Positions 6,974-16,045 of a DNA stretch of 32,016 nucleotides are shown piece after piece. How positions within the stretch are numbered: position 1 is the stretch's first letter; the number at the start of each line of letters is the position of its first letter. This DNA comes from a virus: the IMG/VR virus record IMGVR_UViG_3300046516_000640, positions 1 through 32,016 of that record; one strand, 5' to 3'. The notes below the pieces were generated by a model. The model was given only the letters and a program-made list of their open reading frames with translations, had not been told where the DNA came from and did not search any database. The translations under genes and the position numbers were made by a program.

Positions 6974-9637
6974 GTGTCGCATTTTATTGTTCGCGTCCAT
7001 CCGCCAGTCTTACTGGCCCTGATCCCGAATTCTGGGGCCATCGGTGACAGCATCGTCATTACCGGCCGCAATTTCGGGCCGCAGCAAGAAAACAGCCGCG
7101 TCACGTTCAACGGGGTGCTCGCCGCCGTGACGACTTGGTCGAACACCGCGATTACCGTCACGGTGCCCACGTCAGCCACGACGGGGCTCGTGCGCATCAC
7201 TGTGGGCGTGCAGACCTCCAACGGCGCGATCTTTACCGTCACGGCCAGCGGGTCGATCATTACAGTCGGGCCAGTCGGGCGCAACTTCACGACGGTGCAG
7301 GCCGCGGTGAATGCGGCGGTTGCCGGGGATACCATCCAGTGTGACGCGGGCCACGTCTTCACGGAAGTCGTGACGTTCCCGAACAAAGGCGTCCTCGCGA
7401 CACCCATCACGCTGACCACGAACGCGGCGCCGGCCTCGTTGCCGCCCGCAGGCACGCGGACCAGTCCAGCATATGCGGCGTTCATGCCGACGATTGTGTC
7501 GCCTGGCAGTGGACAGTCGGGGATGGTATTCGCGGCCAGTTCGAACAATTACATCCTGCGTCATCTGAATCTGCCCGGCGTGCCATTCGGCTTCAATTCG
7601 ATTGTGACGATTGGCGCGGGCGGCACCACGCAGCAGTTTTACGCGCAGGAGCCCTACAACATCACGATTGACCAGTGCTGGATTCACGGCGGTGTTGTCT
7701 GCGGCCAGAAGCGCGGCATCGAAATGCACGGGCGCTATATCACGATCACCAACAACTACATCGACCAGATCAAATCGGTCGGGCAGGACTCGCAGGGCAT
7801 CTTTAGTTACAACGGGCATGGTCCGGTGACGATTACGAATAATCTCGTGCGCGGCGGGACCGAGCCGATCCTATTTGGTGGCGCCGATCCGAACGTGCGC
7901 ACCTATATGACCTGCACGGGCGGCGCCAGCGCCACGGGGTGCAACGTGACGTGCTCGGAAGCCGGCCATACCCTCTCTGAACTCGTCACGGGTCAAGCGC
8001 TGAGCGTGTTAGTCGCGGGTGTATGGACGTTCACCACGATCAGCACGATTACCGGCACGGGCGTCTCGGGCGCGTTGACGTTTGCGAACGTCGGCGGTAT
8101 CCCAGATACGCCTGGTGGCCTGCGAGCTGGCGTTATCCTCGGCATGGAAGGCGTGGTGTCCACGATCTCAGGGAATTTGTGCGGCAATGATCCGGCCTGG
8201 TTTCAAGGCAATCTGCCGCAACCGACCGGCGTGGTGGCCATTGGCGCTGTGGGCGGCGGCACGCGGGCCGCGGGCACGCATTACTACACCGTGCAAGCGT
8301 TCAACCCGAACGGGTATCAAGCCAATCCAGTCTTTTATGTGAACAGCGCCGAATCGGCGGAAGTCAATGCCACGCTTGCGGCGCCGGGGCACATTACGAT
8401 CAGTTGGGCGTTCGATCCGAATGCGACGGTCTATCGGGTCTGGCATGGCGTTACGACCGGCGTGCGCACGGAATACCACGATGCGACCGTCTCTCCGTAT
8501 GTGGACGACGGCACGGCGATGATTGCGGCCACACCTGGGCCAGCGACGGCGCATGCCATTAAGAACGTCTTCGAAATGAAAGCCGTTCAAAACTTAGTGG
8601 TATCGGGCAATATCTTTCAGTATCACTGGAAGGGTGCCAGTAATGGCTGGGCGACGTGGCTCAAAACCGTTAACCAAGACGGGACGGCTACCTATCTCCA
8701 GACGAAAAATCTCACCGTTCAAAATAACATCTATCGGCACTGCGACGGCTGGATGGAGGTGCATGGCACCGAAATACCGAGCGGGTCTGGGTTCCCTTAT
8801 CCGGGGCAGTTGACGAATCTGACCGTGCGCAACAATCTGGTCTATGACTCCGGGCCGCAGTGGGGGCAAGGGTTTGAAATCTTTGCGACCAACATCAGCA
8901 ACGGCATTCAAGGCTTCACGATGGATCACAACACGGTGATTCACACGACGAACCTGACGGGTGGCGGGTTGATGACGATGGACCCGGCGCAGTTATTCCC
9001 GATCACGGGCTTTGCCATCACGAATAACATGCTACGCAAGGAAACCAACGGGATTAAGGCGCCCACCTTCGCGTCTGGCACCGCGTCTCTCGCCGCCTGC
9101 ACGACGGGCGGCTATGTCTACAGCACGAACGCGGTGGCAGGCGCGACGGCCGCCAGTGATGGCGCGGCCAACTTCTACGAATCGGCGGCGCTGTGGCAAG
9201 GCGAGTTTGTGAACTACGTGGCGAGTGGCGTGAACGCTGATTTCCACATTAAGTCCACCAGCGCCTATCACAACGCGGCCTCGGACGGGACCGACCTCGG
9301 CGCCGATATTGACGCGGTGCTGAACGCGACGGCGCATTGTGATTACGGCGATCCGCATCTGGGCGATCTGACGTTCACGCCTGATCTGCGTGCGGGCGTG
9401 ACGAACTACACGGCGAATGTCTACACGCTCAACACCAACACGCCAGTCATCGCGTTCCTGTCATTGGGCCTGCCGACGCCGGAACCGATTACGGGGCTGA
9501 TTCGGGTCAATCTCGCGGCGTTCCTCAACACGCTGCCGGCTGGAAATTATGATGTTAAAGTCGCGTCGACTGCGCCAGTGGGTGGCACGATCGAGTCTGC
9601 TGCTTCTACTGGCTTTACTATTCCGCTCGTTCCTTAG
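6974..9637 (+). CDS. large TIG and right-handed beta-helix virion protein, spike-like
   Basis: This 887-residue protein starts at a GTG; no better in-frame ATG is visible. Residues about 9-93 form an IPT/TIG immunoglobulin-like domain (IPNSGAIGDSIVITGRNFG). Residues about 95-340 begin NFTTVQAAVNAAVAGDTIQ, the classic entry to a right-handed beta-helix, with Asn-ladder turns such as ITNNYIDQI and ITNNLVRGG. An FN3-like insertion lies at about 418-525 (GTHYYTVQAFNPNGYQ). More beta-helix follows (LTVQNNIYRH, LTVRNNLVYD). A beta domain ends the protein. Beta-helices of this type occur in tailspikes that bind or cut surface polysaccharide. Catalytic acids cannot be assigned by eye. Confidence 0.75.
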   Translation: MSHFIVRVHPPVLLALIPNSGAIGDSIVITGRNFGPQQENSRVTFNGVLAAVTTWSNTAITVTVPTSATTGLVRITVGVQTSNGAIFTVTASGSIITVGPVGRNFTTVQAAVNAAVAGDTIQCDAGHVFTEVVTFPNKGVLATPITLTTNAAPASLPPAGTRTSPAYAAFMPTIVSPGSGQSGMVFAASSNNYILRHLNLPGVPFGFNSIVTIGAGGTTQQFYAQEPYNITIDQCWIHGGVVCGQKRGIEMHGRYITITNNYIDQIKSVGQDSQGIFSYNGHGPVTITNNLVRGGTEPILFGGADPNVRTYMTCTGGASATGCNVTCSEAGHTLSELVTGQALSVLVAGVWTFTTISTITGTGVSGALTFANVGGIPDTPGGLRAGVILGMEGVVSTISGNLCGNDPAWFQGNLPQPTGVVAIGAVGGGTRAAGTHYYTVQAFNPNGYQANPVFYVNSAESAEVNATLAAPGHITISWAFDPNATVYRVWHGVTTGVRTEYHDATVSPYVDDGTAMIAATPGPATAHAIKNVFEMKAVQNLVVSGNIFQYHWKGASNGWATWLKTVNQDGTATYLQTKNLTVQNNIYRHCDGWMEVHGTEIPSGSGFPYPGQLTNLTVRNNLVYDSGPQWGQGFEIFATNISNGIQGFTMDHNTVIHTTNLTGGGLMTMDPAQLFPITGFAITNNMLRKETNGIKAPTFASGTASLAACTTGGYVYSTNAVAGATAASDGAANFYESAALWQGEFVNYVASGVNADFHIKSTSAYHNAASDGTDLGADIDAVLNATAHCDYGDPHLGDLTFTPDLRAGVTNYTANVYTLNTNTPVIAFLSLGLPTPEPITGLIRVNLAAFLNTLPAGNYDVKVASTAPVGGTIESAASTGFTIPLVP

Positions 9638-11327
9638 TGCGCAGGCGACCAATGTAAACGTCAACGCAGGCCTCGCGCCGCTGCTGACGTCGCTTACGCC
9701 GAATCCTGCTGCGATTGGGCAGTCCGTGGTTCTCTCCGGTAATTCATTCGGGGCGACACAAGGCACAAGCACGCTCACCGTGGCTGGCATTACGGCCACG
9801 GCCACTTCATGGTCGGATACCTCAGTGACGTTCACCGTGCCAACCACAGCGACGGGCAATGTCGTGATGACCGTGAATGGTCGCACGAGCAATAGCCTGA
9901 CCATTACCGTGTCTGGATCGGTCGTGGTCACGCAGATTTGCACGCCAGCCACGGCCAAAGTCTATATCCGCTCCGGGGCGAGTGGTGCCAACAACGGCAC
10001 GGATTGGACGAATGCGCGCACGACGTTTCCCTCTCCGCTCGTGCGTGGTGTGACCTATTGCGTGGCGACGGGCAGTTATGCCGCCCTCGATATTGTCGAA
10101 GCCGAAGTGTCCACGGGCGTGATCGCGATTGTGGGCGCGACAGCGGCCGATCATGGCACGGCGACAGGGTGGTCCAATACGTTTTCTGTGTCCTCTGCCG
10201 ATGGCGGGTCGCAGGCGTTGTTTGCGAATACAGGCGCGGGCGGGGCGGCGATCAAAATCGAGCGCAGCTACATCACGATTGACGGGAATGCGGGCGGTAA
10301 CCTTGAACGGGATCCGACAAAATATGGGTTTCGGTTGTCGCAACCTGCATCCTGTAATGACACGCCCCAACGGTATCTCTATGTGCGTGGCGATGCGTTG
10401 GAAGCGACACAAACGAATGTCACGGTCAAGCATGCCGCGATGGTGTCCTGTGGCGCAGGCGCGTTTGAATTGGCCTCTCAGCAGGCCATCAGCCTTGGCT
10501 GTGGAGGCTGTTATCTCACGAACTCGACGTTTTCGACTCTCTATCTCGGCAACGCCACGAACAGTATCAGTTTGACGAACACCGCGAATACAACGATGGA
10601 GTATCTGTATACCAAGGGCCAATGGTCAACAGGGGCGGGGCATGGCGATAATCACGGCGAAGGCATCTCCGTCAACGACTGTCGCAACACGGATAACATC
10701 AACTGCGGGTCGACGGCATTTCCCGCAGGGCAAGGGACGATTAACAATACGGTTCGCTGGTCCTATTTCACGGATTGCAACGGGACGGCGTGCATCGCGG
10801 CGATTGGCCCCGGCAATGTGATCAGCATCAACGCTTGGAAGATCTACGGCAACGTGTTTATGGCGGGGGTGCTGATTGGGACGAGTGGACCCGCGAACCT
10901 CTCCATTGCCGATGGTGGCACGTTCTATATCAAAGACACGCTGATTTACAACAACACCTTCCTCGTCGCGGGCGCGGTCTTTGAGCAATGCGCGTCTGGG
11001 TGCGGGCTAGGGCCGTCTGGCAACGTGGTCGAGAATAATCTCATCGTGCAGGGCAACGCGGATATTCGCTTTTCAGCGGATGGCGTGATTGTCCACGACT
11101 ACAATGCCTTTTTCTCTCCGACGACGACACCGGGGAGCGAGGCGCATCTCCAAACGATCGGCAGTCAGCCGCTCGTCAATCCCGCGTTGAGCGGCACGGG
11201 CGACTATCACCTCGTGACTGACACGGCGGCGGGGCTCACGCTCGCCTCTCCCTATAATGTGGATGCGGACGGCGTGACGCGTGGCAGCAACGGCAATTGG
11301 TCCCGTGGCGCGTATCAAAAACCCTAA
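9549..11327 (+). CDS. second TIG and beta-helix protein, with an apparent signal peptide
   Basis: This 592-residue protein overlaps the end of the preceding gene by 89 bases. Residues 1-33 look like a Sec signal: basic KSRRLRQWVAR, a Leu-rich core, then SAQA as a possible cleavage site. A TIG domain follows (about 40-125, LTPNPAAIGQSVVLSGNSFG), related to that of the preceding gene. A beta-helix region spans about 135-550, with YIRSGASGANNGTDWTNA at its entry and repeated Asn-rich turns such as NVVENNLIVQG. No in-frame start follows the upstream stop before the TIG domain, which supports the long start. The apparent signal could also be a by-product of out-of-frame reading in the overlap. A spike or surface-binding role is likely. 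Confidence 0.7.
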   Translation: MMLKSRRLRQWVARSSLLLLLALLFRSFLSAQATNVNVNAGLAPLLTSLTPNPAAIGQSVVLSGNSFGATQGTSTLTVAGITATATSWSDTSVTFTVPTTATGNVVMTVNGRTSNSLTITVSGSVVVTQICTPATAKVYIRSGASGANNGTDWTNARTTFPSPLVRGVTYCVATGSYAALDIVEAEVSTGVIAIVGATAADHGTATGWSNTFSVSSADGGSQALFANTGAGGAAIKIERSYITIDGNAGGNLERDPTKYGFRLSQPASCNDTPQRYLYVRGDALEATQTNVTVKHAAMVSCGAGAFELASQQAISLGCGGCYLTNSTFSTLYLGNATNSISLTNTANTTMEYLYTKGQWSTGAGHGDNHGEGISVNDCRNTDNINCGSTAFPAGQGTINNTVRWSYFTDCNGTACIAAIGPGNVISINAWKIYGNVFMAGVLIGTSGPANLSIADGGTFYIKDTLIYNNTFLVAGAVFEQCASGCGLGPSGNVVENNLIVQGNADIRFSADGVIVHDYNAFFSPTTTPGSEAHLQTIGSQPLVNPALSGTGDYHLVTDTAAGLTLASPYNVDADGVTRGSNGNWSRGAYQKP

Positions 11328-11329
11328 CT

Positions 11330-11986
11330 ATGGCGATTCTCCCTGTCGGCGGCGCGTCTGGCCATAACGGCAACGATACCTTTGCGACGGTCGCGTATAC
11401 GCCGACGTCCACGAGCAATACCCTTGTCTTCACGTTGTCGATTGACAACGACGCGGCGGCGACTCTTAGTGTGGACGACAATGGTGGTGGGCATTCTGCG
11501 GCACAACAAGCGATTGTCACGAATACTCTTCAACGTGTCGCGATCTTTACGATGACGCCTCCGTCCACGGGCGCGTTGACCTTCAAGGGGCTCTCCTCCG
11601 TCGCCTCACAAGACGTCGTGATTTGCGTGGAGGAATACTCTGGCGTGTCCTCGATCGGGAATACCGGCACAAAGACAGGGTCGACGAGTCCGATGAACGT
11701 GGACGTTGTCATGCAGGATCCGAACAACTACGTCGTGGGCGGGTTTGCCTCGCGTGGCACGGCGGCGCCGACGACGGGCAACCCCGGCACGTTTCGACAA
11801 GGCGCATTCGATAATGCCGTCGACCGGGAATCTTCGGGCCTCGCGGATAATACCTCGGCCGCCACTGGTTCCTTGAATGTGGGCCTCACGATTCCTGGTG
11901 GCGACTTTACGTGGGCCGCCGTGGGGGTGGAATTGCGTGCGGGCGCTGCGATTCCCACCACGCTCTGGGCCGCCAGCGTGATGTAG
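11330..11986 (+). CDS. beta-rich virion-like protein
   Basis: This 218-residue protein starts two bases after the upstream stop; an earlier in-frame GTG at 11297 lies inside the previous gene. Composition is Gly/Thr/Ser/Asp-rich and beta. The visible core motifs are NTLVFTLSIDNDAAATLS, VVICVEEYSGV and NYVVGGFASRGTAAPT. The pattern of a V-x-x-E-Y-S-G motif followed by a strand and a GxF-turn resembles small jelly-roll domains seen in tail or decoration proteins of uncultured phages. The stop is directly followed by the ATG of the repeat protein. The function is not known. Confidence 0.68.
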   Translation: MAILPVGGASGHNGNDTFATVAYTPTSTSNTLVFTLSIDNDAAATLSVDDNGGGHSAAQQAIVTNTLQRVAIFTMTPPSTGALTFKGLSSVASQDVVICVEEYSGVSSIGNTGTKTGSTSPMNVDVVMQDPNNYVVGGFASRGTAAPTTGNPGTFRQGAFDNAVDRESSGLADNTSAATGSLNVGLTIPGGDFTWAAVGVELRAGAAIPTTLWAASVM

Positions 11987-13192
11987 ATGGCGAATATCTT
12001 CCGCGCGCCGCTGGTTACGCGCATCGCCGTCCTCTCGACGGTCGTGGCCGTCAATGCGCAGACCGGTGTGCAGCAGAATCGCCTGCTGCTGCAGCCGCCG
12101 CCACGCAGCACGAAAGATTACCCGACGCCAGTGCGGCCGCGGATGCCGCAGCCCTATGTGCAGGATGTGCGCAACATCCTGTTGCTCTATCCGGCGCCGG
12201 GTCCGAAACCGAAACCGATCACCGACTTTCCGCCGCCGAAACGACCGATCCACGCGCCCTATGTGCAGGACGTGCGGAATCGGCATGTGTTTCTGGTGCC
12301 GCCGAATCCGCAGCCGCCCTTCAATCAGGATGATTGGCCATCGACCACGCCTCCGATTCGATCGGTGGTTGCGGATGCGATTCTCAACACCAGCGTTCTG
12401 CTCCTGCGCCCCGTGGGCACGCCGTTCAACGCTGACGACTGGTCAACCGTTGCGCCGCAGCCGAGGCCGGTCGTTGTCCATCATTTACGGCAGCAACTCA
12501 ATCCGAGCGTCACGCTGCCGTTTAGCGAGCAGCAATGGGCGAAACCGGCAGCGCTGCCACCGCTGGTCGTTACGGAGCCGATTCGTAATCGCCTCCCGCT
12601 GCCGGTGTCGGCCGTCGTGCCGCCCTTCAATCAGGATGATTGGGGGCTGCCGGCGCGGCTCAGGCTGCAGCCTACAACCTCCATCTTTTATTACCTGCAG
12701 GATCAGACGAGCCCGGCGTTTATTCAGTTCGACTGGCCGAAGGCGCCACGGCTGCCCTCGATTCCGGCTGAACAAGTCGCGAATCGTCTCGTGCTGCCGA
12801 CCGTTGTGGTCGTCCTCCCACCGTTCAATCAGGACGACTGGCCGAACGCCTCGACGCGTCAGATTGCGAAGATCGTTGACCCGTATAACCGCAACGTGCT
12901 CCTGCCGCCCGCGATTGGGCAGCCTGGGCACCAATTGGACTGGCCATTACCACAGGGCGCCCGGTCCCTGCAGGGCAGTCATACCGTCAACGATTTGGGC
13001 ATCTTGTCGGTGCCCGTGGCGCATCCCGTGCTGCCGATTGACTGGCCGCGGCCGGCACCCGTGATGCTCCTGACGGTCATGTGGATTCATCAAGGGACGT
13101 CGCCGTTGTATGTGCCGACGTTCCGCGCGGAATGGGCGGTCAACAGCAACCAAGTGGTCGGCCCGTGGGCGCCGCAACCGGAGACACACTAG
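11987..13192 (+). CDS. Pro-rich virion-associated protein with eleven ~34-residue repeats
   Basis: This 401-residue protein consists almost entirely of degenerate repeats. Each contains an Asn/Arg-Leu-Leu segment, a Pro-rich stretch and an aromatic anchor in FNQDDWP or a variant. Anchors lie at residues 45 (DYP), 81 (DFP), 117, 152, 184, 219, 250, 285, 319, 353 and 383, so spacing is 30-36. FNQDDW occurs unchanged three times. The N-terminus (RIAVLSTVVAVNAQ) is weakly signal-like. Proteins with repeated DWP-type motifs occur in structural regions of other phages, as far as I recall, without known function. An elongated fibre or tail-linked rod is a reasonable guess. Confidence 0.72.
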   Translation: MANIFRAPLVTRIAVLSTVVAVNAQTGVQQNRLLLQPPPRSTKDYPTPVRPRMPQPYVQDVRNILLLYPAPGPKPKPITDFPPPKRPIHAPYVQDVRNRHVFLVPPNPQPPFNQDDWPSTTPPIRSVVADAILNTSVLLLRPVGTPFNADDWSTVAPQPRPVVVHHLRQQLNPSVTLPFSEQQWAKPAALPPLVVTEPIRNRLPLPVSAVVPPFNQDDWGLPARLRLQPTTSIFYYLQDQTSPAFIQFDWPKAPRLPSIPAEQVANRLVLPTVVVVLPPFNQDDWPNASTRQIAKIVDPYNRNVLLPPAIGQPGHQLDWPLPQGARSLQGSHTVNDLGILSVPVAHPVLPIDWPRPAPVMLLTVMWIHQGTSPLYVPTFRAEWAVNSNQVVGPWAPQPETH

Positions 13193-13217
13193 GTGCTACA
13201 CTACGCACGGCTGAGCC

Positions 13218-14270
13218 ATGGTTAAAAACCAACCGAATCAAGTCATTGGCGCGCAAATGGTGGATAACACCGTTGGCCAAGCCTATGTGGGCGCGGTCAC
13301 GGTCTATATCACCGGGGACGGTGGCACACAAACCCTCGGCTCGGTGAACAGTGGCATCTGCCAGCCCGAAGGCAACGGGCTCTATAACTACTTCCCGACT
13401 GCCGCCGAAACCAACTACACGCTGATTCAGTTCACCTTCATCGGGGCAGGCGCGATTCCGGCCACGATTCAGGTCGCCACCGTCACGGCCGCCTCGCAGC
13501 AAGCCGTCACGGGCACGTCGGGCACGCTGGCCTTTACGGTGCGCTCGCTCATTGCAGATGCACTGGTGGAGATCGGCGTGCTCGAGCCCGGCGAGCAAGC
13601 CAGCGCCCCGCAAGCCGATATTGGCCTGCGGCGCGTGCAGTCGATGATTGATACGTGGGCCGCCGACCGGCTCACGCTCTCGCTGCAGCTGCGCACGGCG
13701 TTTACGTGGCCGGCGACGACGTCCAGCGTGCAAGTCGGCATTGGGCAGACGGTGAACATGGACCGGCCGATGTGGCTGAATGCCGTGAAGTTCGTCATTC
13801 CCGGCTCGTCTCCGGCCATCGAAGTGCCAATCGGCATGATGGACGAGGACGCCTACTCCTCACTGTCGATTAAGGGTTTACCGTCCGCGCTGCCGACGCA
13901 GAGCTTTTATCAGACGAACCTGACGGACGCGAATGCCACGCTGTTTCTGTGGCCGCAGCCGCAAAGCCTCACGATTGTGCTGTATTCGCCGCAAGCCGTG
14001 GGCGTGCCGGCGAGTCTGAACAGCATCATCCAAGGGCCGCCAGGGTATGCTGATGCCTTCCTGTATCAACTGGCGCTGCGGCTCTGTTCGCCCTTTGGCG
14101 TGAAGCTGGATGCCGTGCCGCTGTTGCCGGGGATGGCGCGGGCGGCCTTTGAGAACATGAAGAAGCCGAACGTGGACCCTGGCGCGATGTCGGTCGATCC
14201 GGCGCTCGTGCCGGGCGCGGGCGCGGGCTGGAATTACCTCACCGGCAATACGACCTACGGGAACCGATAA
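13218..14270 (+). CDS. P22 gp4-like head-tail connector with an extra N-terminal domain
   Basis: This 350-residue protein has two parts. Residues 105-350 start with FTVRSLIADALVEIGVLEPG and continue with a helix ending QSMIDTWAADRL. This is the signature of P22 gp4, the tail accessory factor that binds under the portal ring. Residues 1-90 are a separate beta-rich domain (GAQMVDNTVGQAYVGAVTVY, ITGDGGTQTLGSVNSG), a module seen by itself or fused to other virion proteins in phages. P22 gp4 is only 166 residues, so the connector here is enlarged. Order coat, gp4, gp10 is conserved with P22. Confidence 0.82.
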   Translation: MVKNQPNQVIGAQMVDNTVGQAYVGAVTVYITGDGGTQTLGSVNSGICQPEGNGLYNYFPTAAETNYTLIQFTFIGAGAIPATIQVATVTAASQQAVTGTSGTLAFTVRSLIADALVEIGVLEPGEQASAPQADIGLRRVQSMIDTWAADRLTLSLQLRTAFTWPATTSSVQVGIGQTVNMDRPMWLNAVKFVIPGSSPAIEVPIGMMDEDAYSSLSIKGLPSALPTQSFYQTNLTDANATLFLWPQPQSLTIVLYSPQAVGVPASLNSIIQGPPGYADAFLYQLALRLCSPFGVKLDAVPLLPGMARAAFENMKKPNVDPGAMSVDPALVPGAGAGWNYLTGNTTYGNR

Positions 14271-14279
14271 GGAGCAGCG

Positions 14280-14615
14280 ATGGCAACGCCTTACCTCGTG
14301 AATGGGATGACCGGCCTGCTGGCCACGCCGATCTGTGTGAGTGGCGCCGGCTGCAAGCTCTACGACTACGACATCTACAACGCCGCGGCGGCGGCCTCCT
14401 ACGTCAGTTTCTACGATACGGCGATTGCGCCGACCGTGGGCACGACGGTGCCGAAGTTTCAGGTGGGCCTTGCCACGCTGACGACGAAGACGCTGGGCGC
14501 GCAGGATGCCGGCGGCATCTACTTCAAAGACGGCCTCTGGGTGGCCGCGACGACCACGTCGAGCGGCTCGAGCGCGCCCGCCTCGGCACTCGCGGTGAGT
14601 CTCGGCGTGTCCTAA
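14280..14615 (+). CDS. small virion-like protein
   Basis: This 111-residue protein sits between the gp4-like and gp10-like genes. A strong AAGGAGC site precedes the ATG and the stop overlaps the next start (TAATG). Composition is Ala/Thr/Gly-rich and beta, with KLYDYDIYNAAAAASYVSFY and a C-terminal GGIYFKDGLWVAATTTSS. Small proteins of this pattern (a Y-D-x-x-x-Y-N-A block, then a F-x-x-GL-x-V-x-x-T block) are frequent minor structural proteins of phages. No specific role can be stated. Confidence 0.68.
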   Translation: MATPYLVNGMTGLLATPICVSGAGCKLYDYDIYNAAAAASYVSFYDTAIAPTVGTTVPKFQVGLATLTTKTLGAQDAGGIYFKDGLWVAATTTSSGSSAPASALAVSLGVS

Positions 14616-16045
14616 TGCCGTCCTATCCAGGCTTCCTCGGTCCGTCGTATCAGAGCCAGTCGTATATGGCGGATGCCGAACGCCTGATCAATCGTTTCGT
14701 GGAGATGAACGAATCACAGACGGCGCCGACGCCGGGGGCGCTCTTGCAGTGTCCAGGCTTTGAACTCATCGTAGCGCCGCCCGCGAACTTCGGGGCGGGG
14801 ATGTTCTCCGAATCCGGCCGCACGTTCTTCGTGACGGGCTTTACGCTCTACGAGCTCAACGCGGACAACACGGCGACGGCTCGAGGGGTCGTGGCACGGA
14901 ATAACAATCCCGTGACGTTCATGTCCAACGGGGACGGTGGGCAGCAATTGGGTCTGACCAGTGGTGACCAGTTCTATGTGCTGCACCTGACGTCAAATTT
15001 CTTCACGACGGTGATGACGAGCGGCGCCACGATGTGCGGCTTTCTCGACGGCTTCGGCGCCATCCTCGACGCCTCCACGTCGACGCTGCACGTCACGGCC
15101 TTCGAAGATTTCACCAGCATCTCGAGCGCGATTCTCCAGCGCACCTCAGGCAGTGACCCATGGAAGGCGTTGTATGTCGTCAATCGCCTGATCTACATGC
15201 TGGGCGAGCATACGTCCGATGTCTTGTGGGATGCGGGCACGGCGCCCTTTCCCTTCGCGCCGATTCAAGAAGCGTTCATGCAGCAGGGCACGGCGGCCTC
15301 GTTCTCGGGCGCACGGCTCGGCACGTCGCTCATTTGGCTGTCGCACAACGAGCAAGGCCGCGGGCAGCTTGTCTCGGCCACGGGTTACGCGCCAGGGCGC
15401 ATCAGCACACATGCCGTCGAAGCCTCGATTGAAACGTATGGCGATCTCTCGGATGCCGTGGCCTTCAGTTATCAGGAGAACGGCCATACCTTTTACGTGC
15501 TGACGTTTCCCAAGGCGGAGCGCACGTGGGTGTTTGACCAGTCGACGGGCCTCTTTCACGAGCGGTTGTATTGGAATACGACCACGGCGGAGTGGTTGGC
15601 GTATCGGCCGATGTTCTTTGCCTCCGACTTGACGCGGAATCTCGTGCAGGACCGCATCACGGGCGCCATCTATCGCATGAGCACGACGCTGTTTATGGAT
15701 GTGGACGGCGCCGCGATTCGCCGCCTGCGGCAACCGCCCCGGATCTCGTTCGACCAGAAGCGGTTTACGACCCATGCGATCCAGCTCGTGATGGACGTCG
15801 GACAAGGCGTGCAGACCGGGCAAGGGTCGGACCCGCAGATTATGCGGCAGACGTCGAAGGACGGCGGGCAGACGTGGGGTAACGAACAGTGGGCCTCGGC
15901 GGGCCCGATCGGCGCGTATGATACTCGGGTGCGATGGACGCAGTGTGGCCAGGCTCGGAATCGCGTTGATCGTTTCATTGATACAGATCCAGTCCCGTCT
16001 CGGTGGGTGGATGCGCTTATTGATGTAACGGTCGGCACCAGCTAA
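14615..16045 (+). CDS. P22 gp10-like packaged-DNA stabilisation protein
   Basis: This 476-residue protein is nearly the same length as P22 gp10 (472). The N-terminus has the family hallmark: a GFLGPSYQSQSYMADAERLI block, then NRFVEMNESQ and PTPGALLQCPGFEL. Repeated beta blades follow (YVVNRLIYMLGEHTSDVLWD, LGTSLIWLSHNEQGRG, TFPKAERTWVFDQSTGLFHE), as expected for the gp10 beta-propeller. Gp10 forms a hexameric ring below gp4 and helps close the head after packaging. It starts by TAATG overlap. This is one of the most secure calls in the window. Confidence 0.88.
   Translation: MPSYPGFLGPSYQSQSYMADAERLINRFVEMNESQTAPTPGALLQCPGFELIVAPPANFGAGMFSESGRTFFVTGFTLYELNADNTATARGVVARNNNPVTFMSNGDGGQQLGLTSGDQFYVLHLTSNFFTTVMTSGATMCGFLDGFGAILDASTSTLHVTAFEDFTSISSAILQRTSGSDPWKALYVVNRLIYMLGEHTSDVLWDAGTAPFPFAPIQEAFMQQGTAASFSGARLGTSLIWLSHNEQGRGQLVSATGYAPGRISTHAVEASIETYGDLSDAVAFSYQENGHTFYVLTFPKAERTWVFDQSTGLFHERLYWNTTTAEWLAYRPMFFASDLTRNLVQDRITGAIYRMSTTLFMDVDGAAIRRLRQPPRISFDQKRFTTHAIQLVMDVGQGVQTGQGSDPQIMRQTSKDGGQTWGNEQWASAGPIGAYDTRVRWTQCGQARNRVDRFIDTDPVPSRWVDALIDVTVGTS

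Noticed and set aside
12054-13064. 336-residue plus-strand frame
   Set aside because: It is the +1 shadow of the DWP repeat gene; its Arg/Cys-rich composition reflects the periodic codons of that gene.
15146-15823. 225-residue minus-strand frame
   Set aside because: Opposite the gp10-like gene, with antisense-type composition and no recognisable domain.
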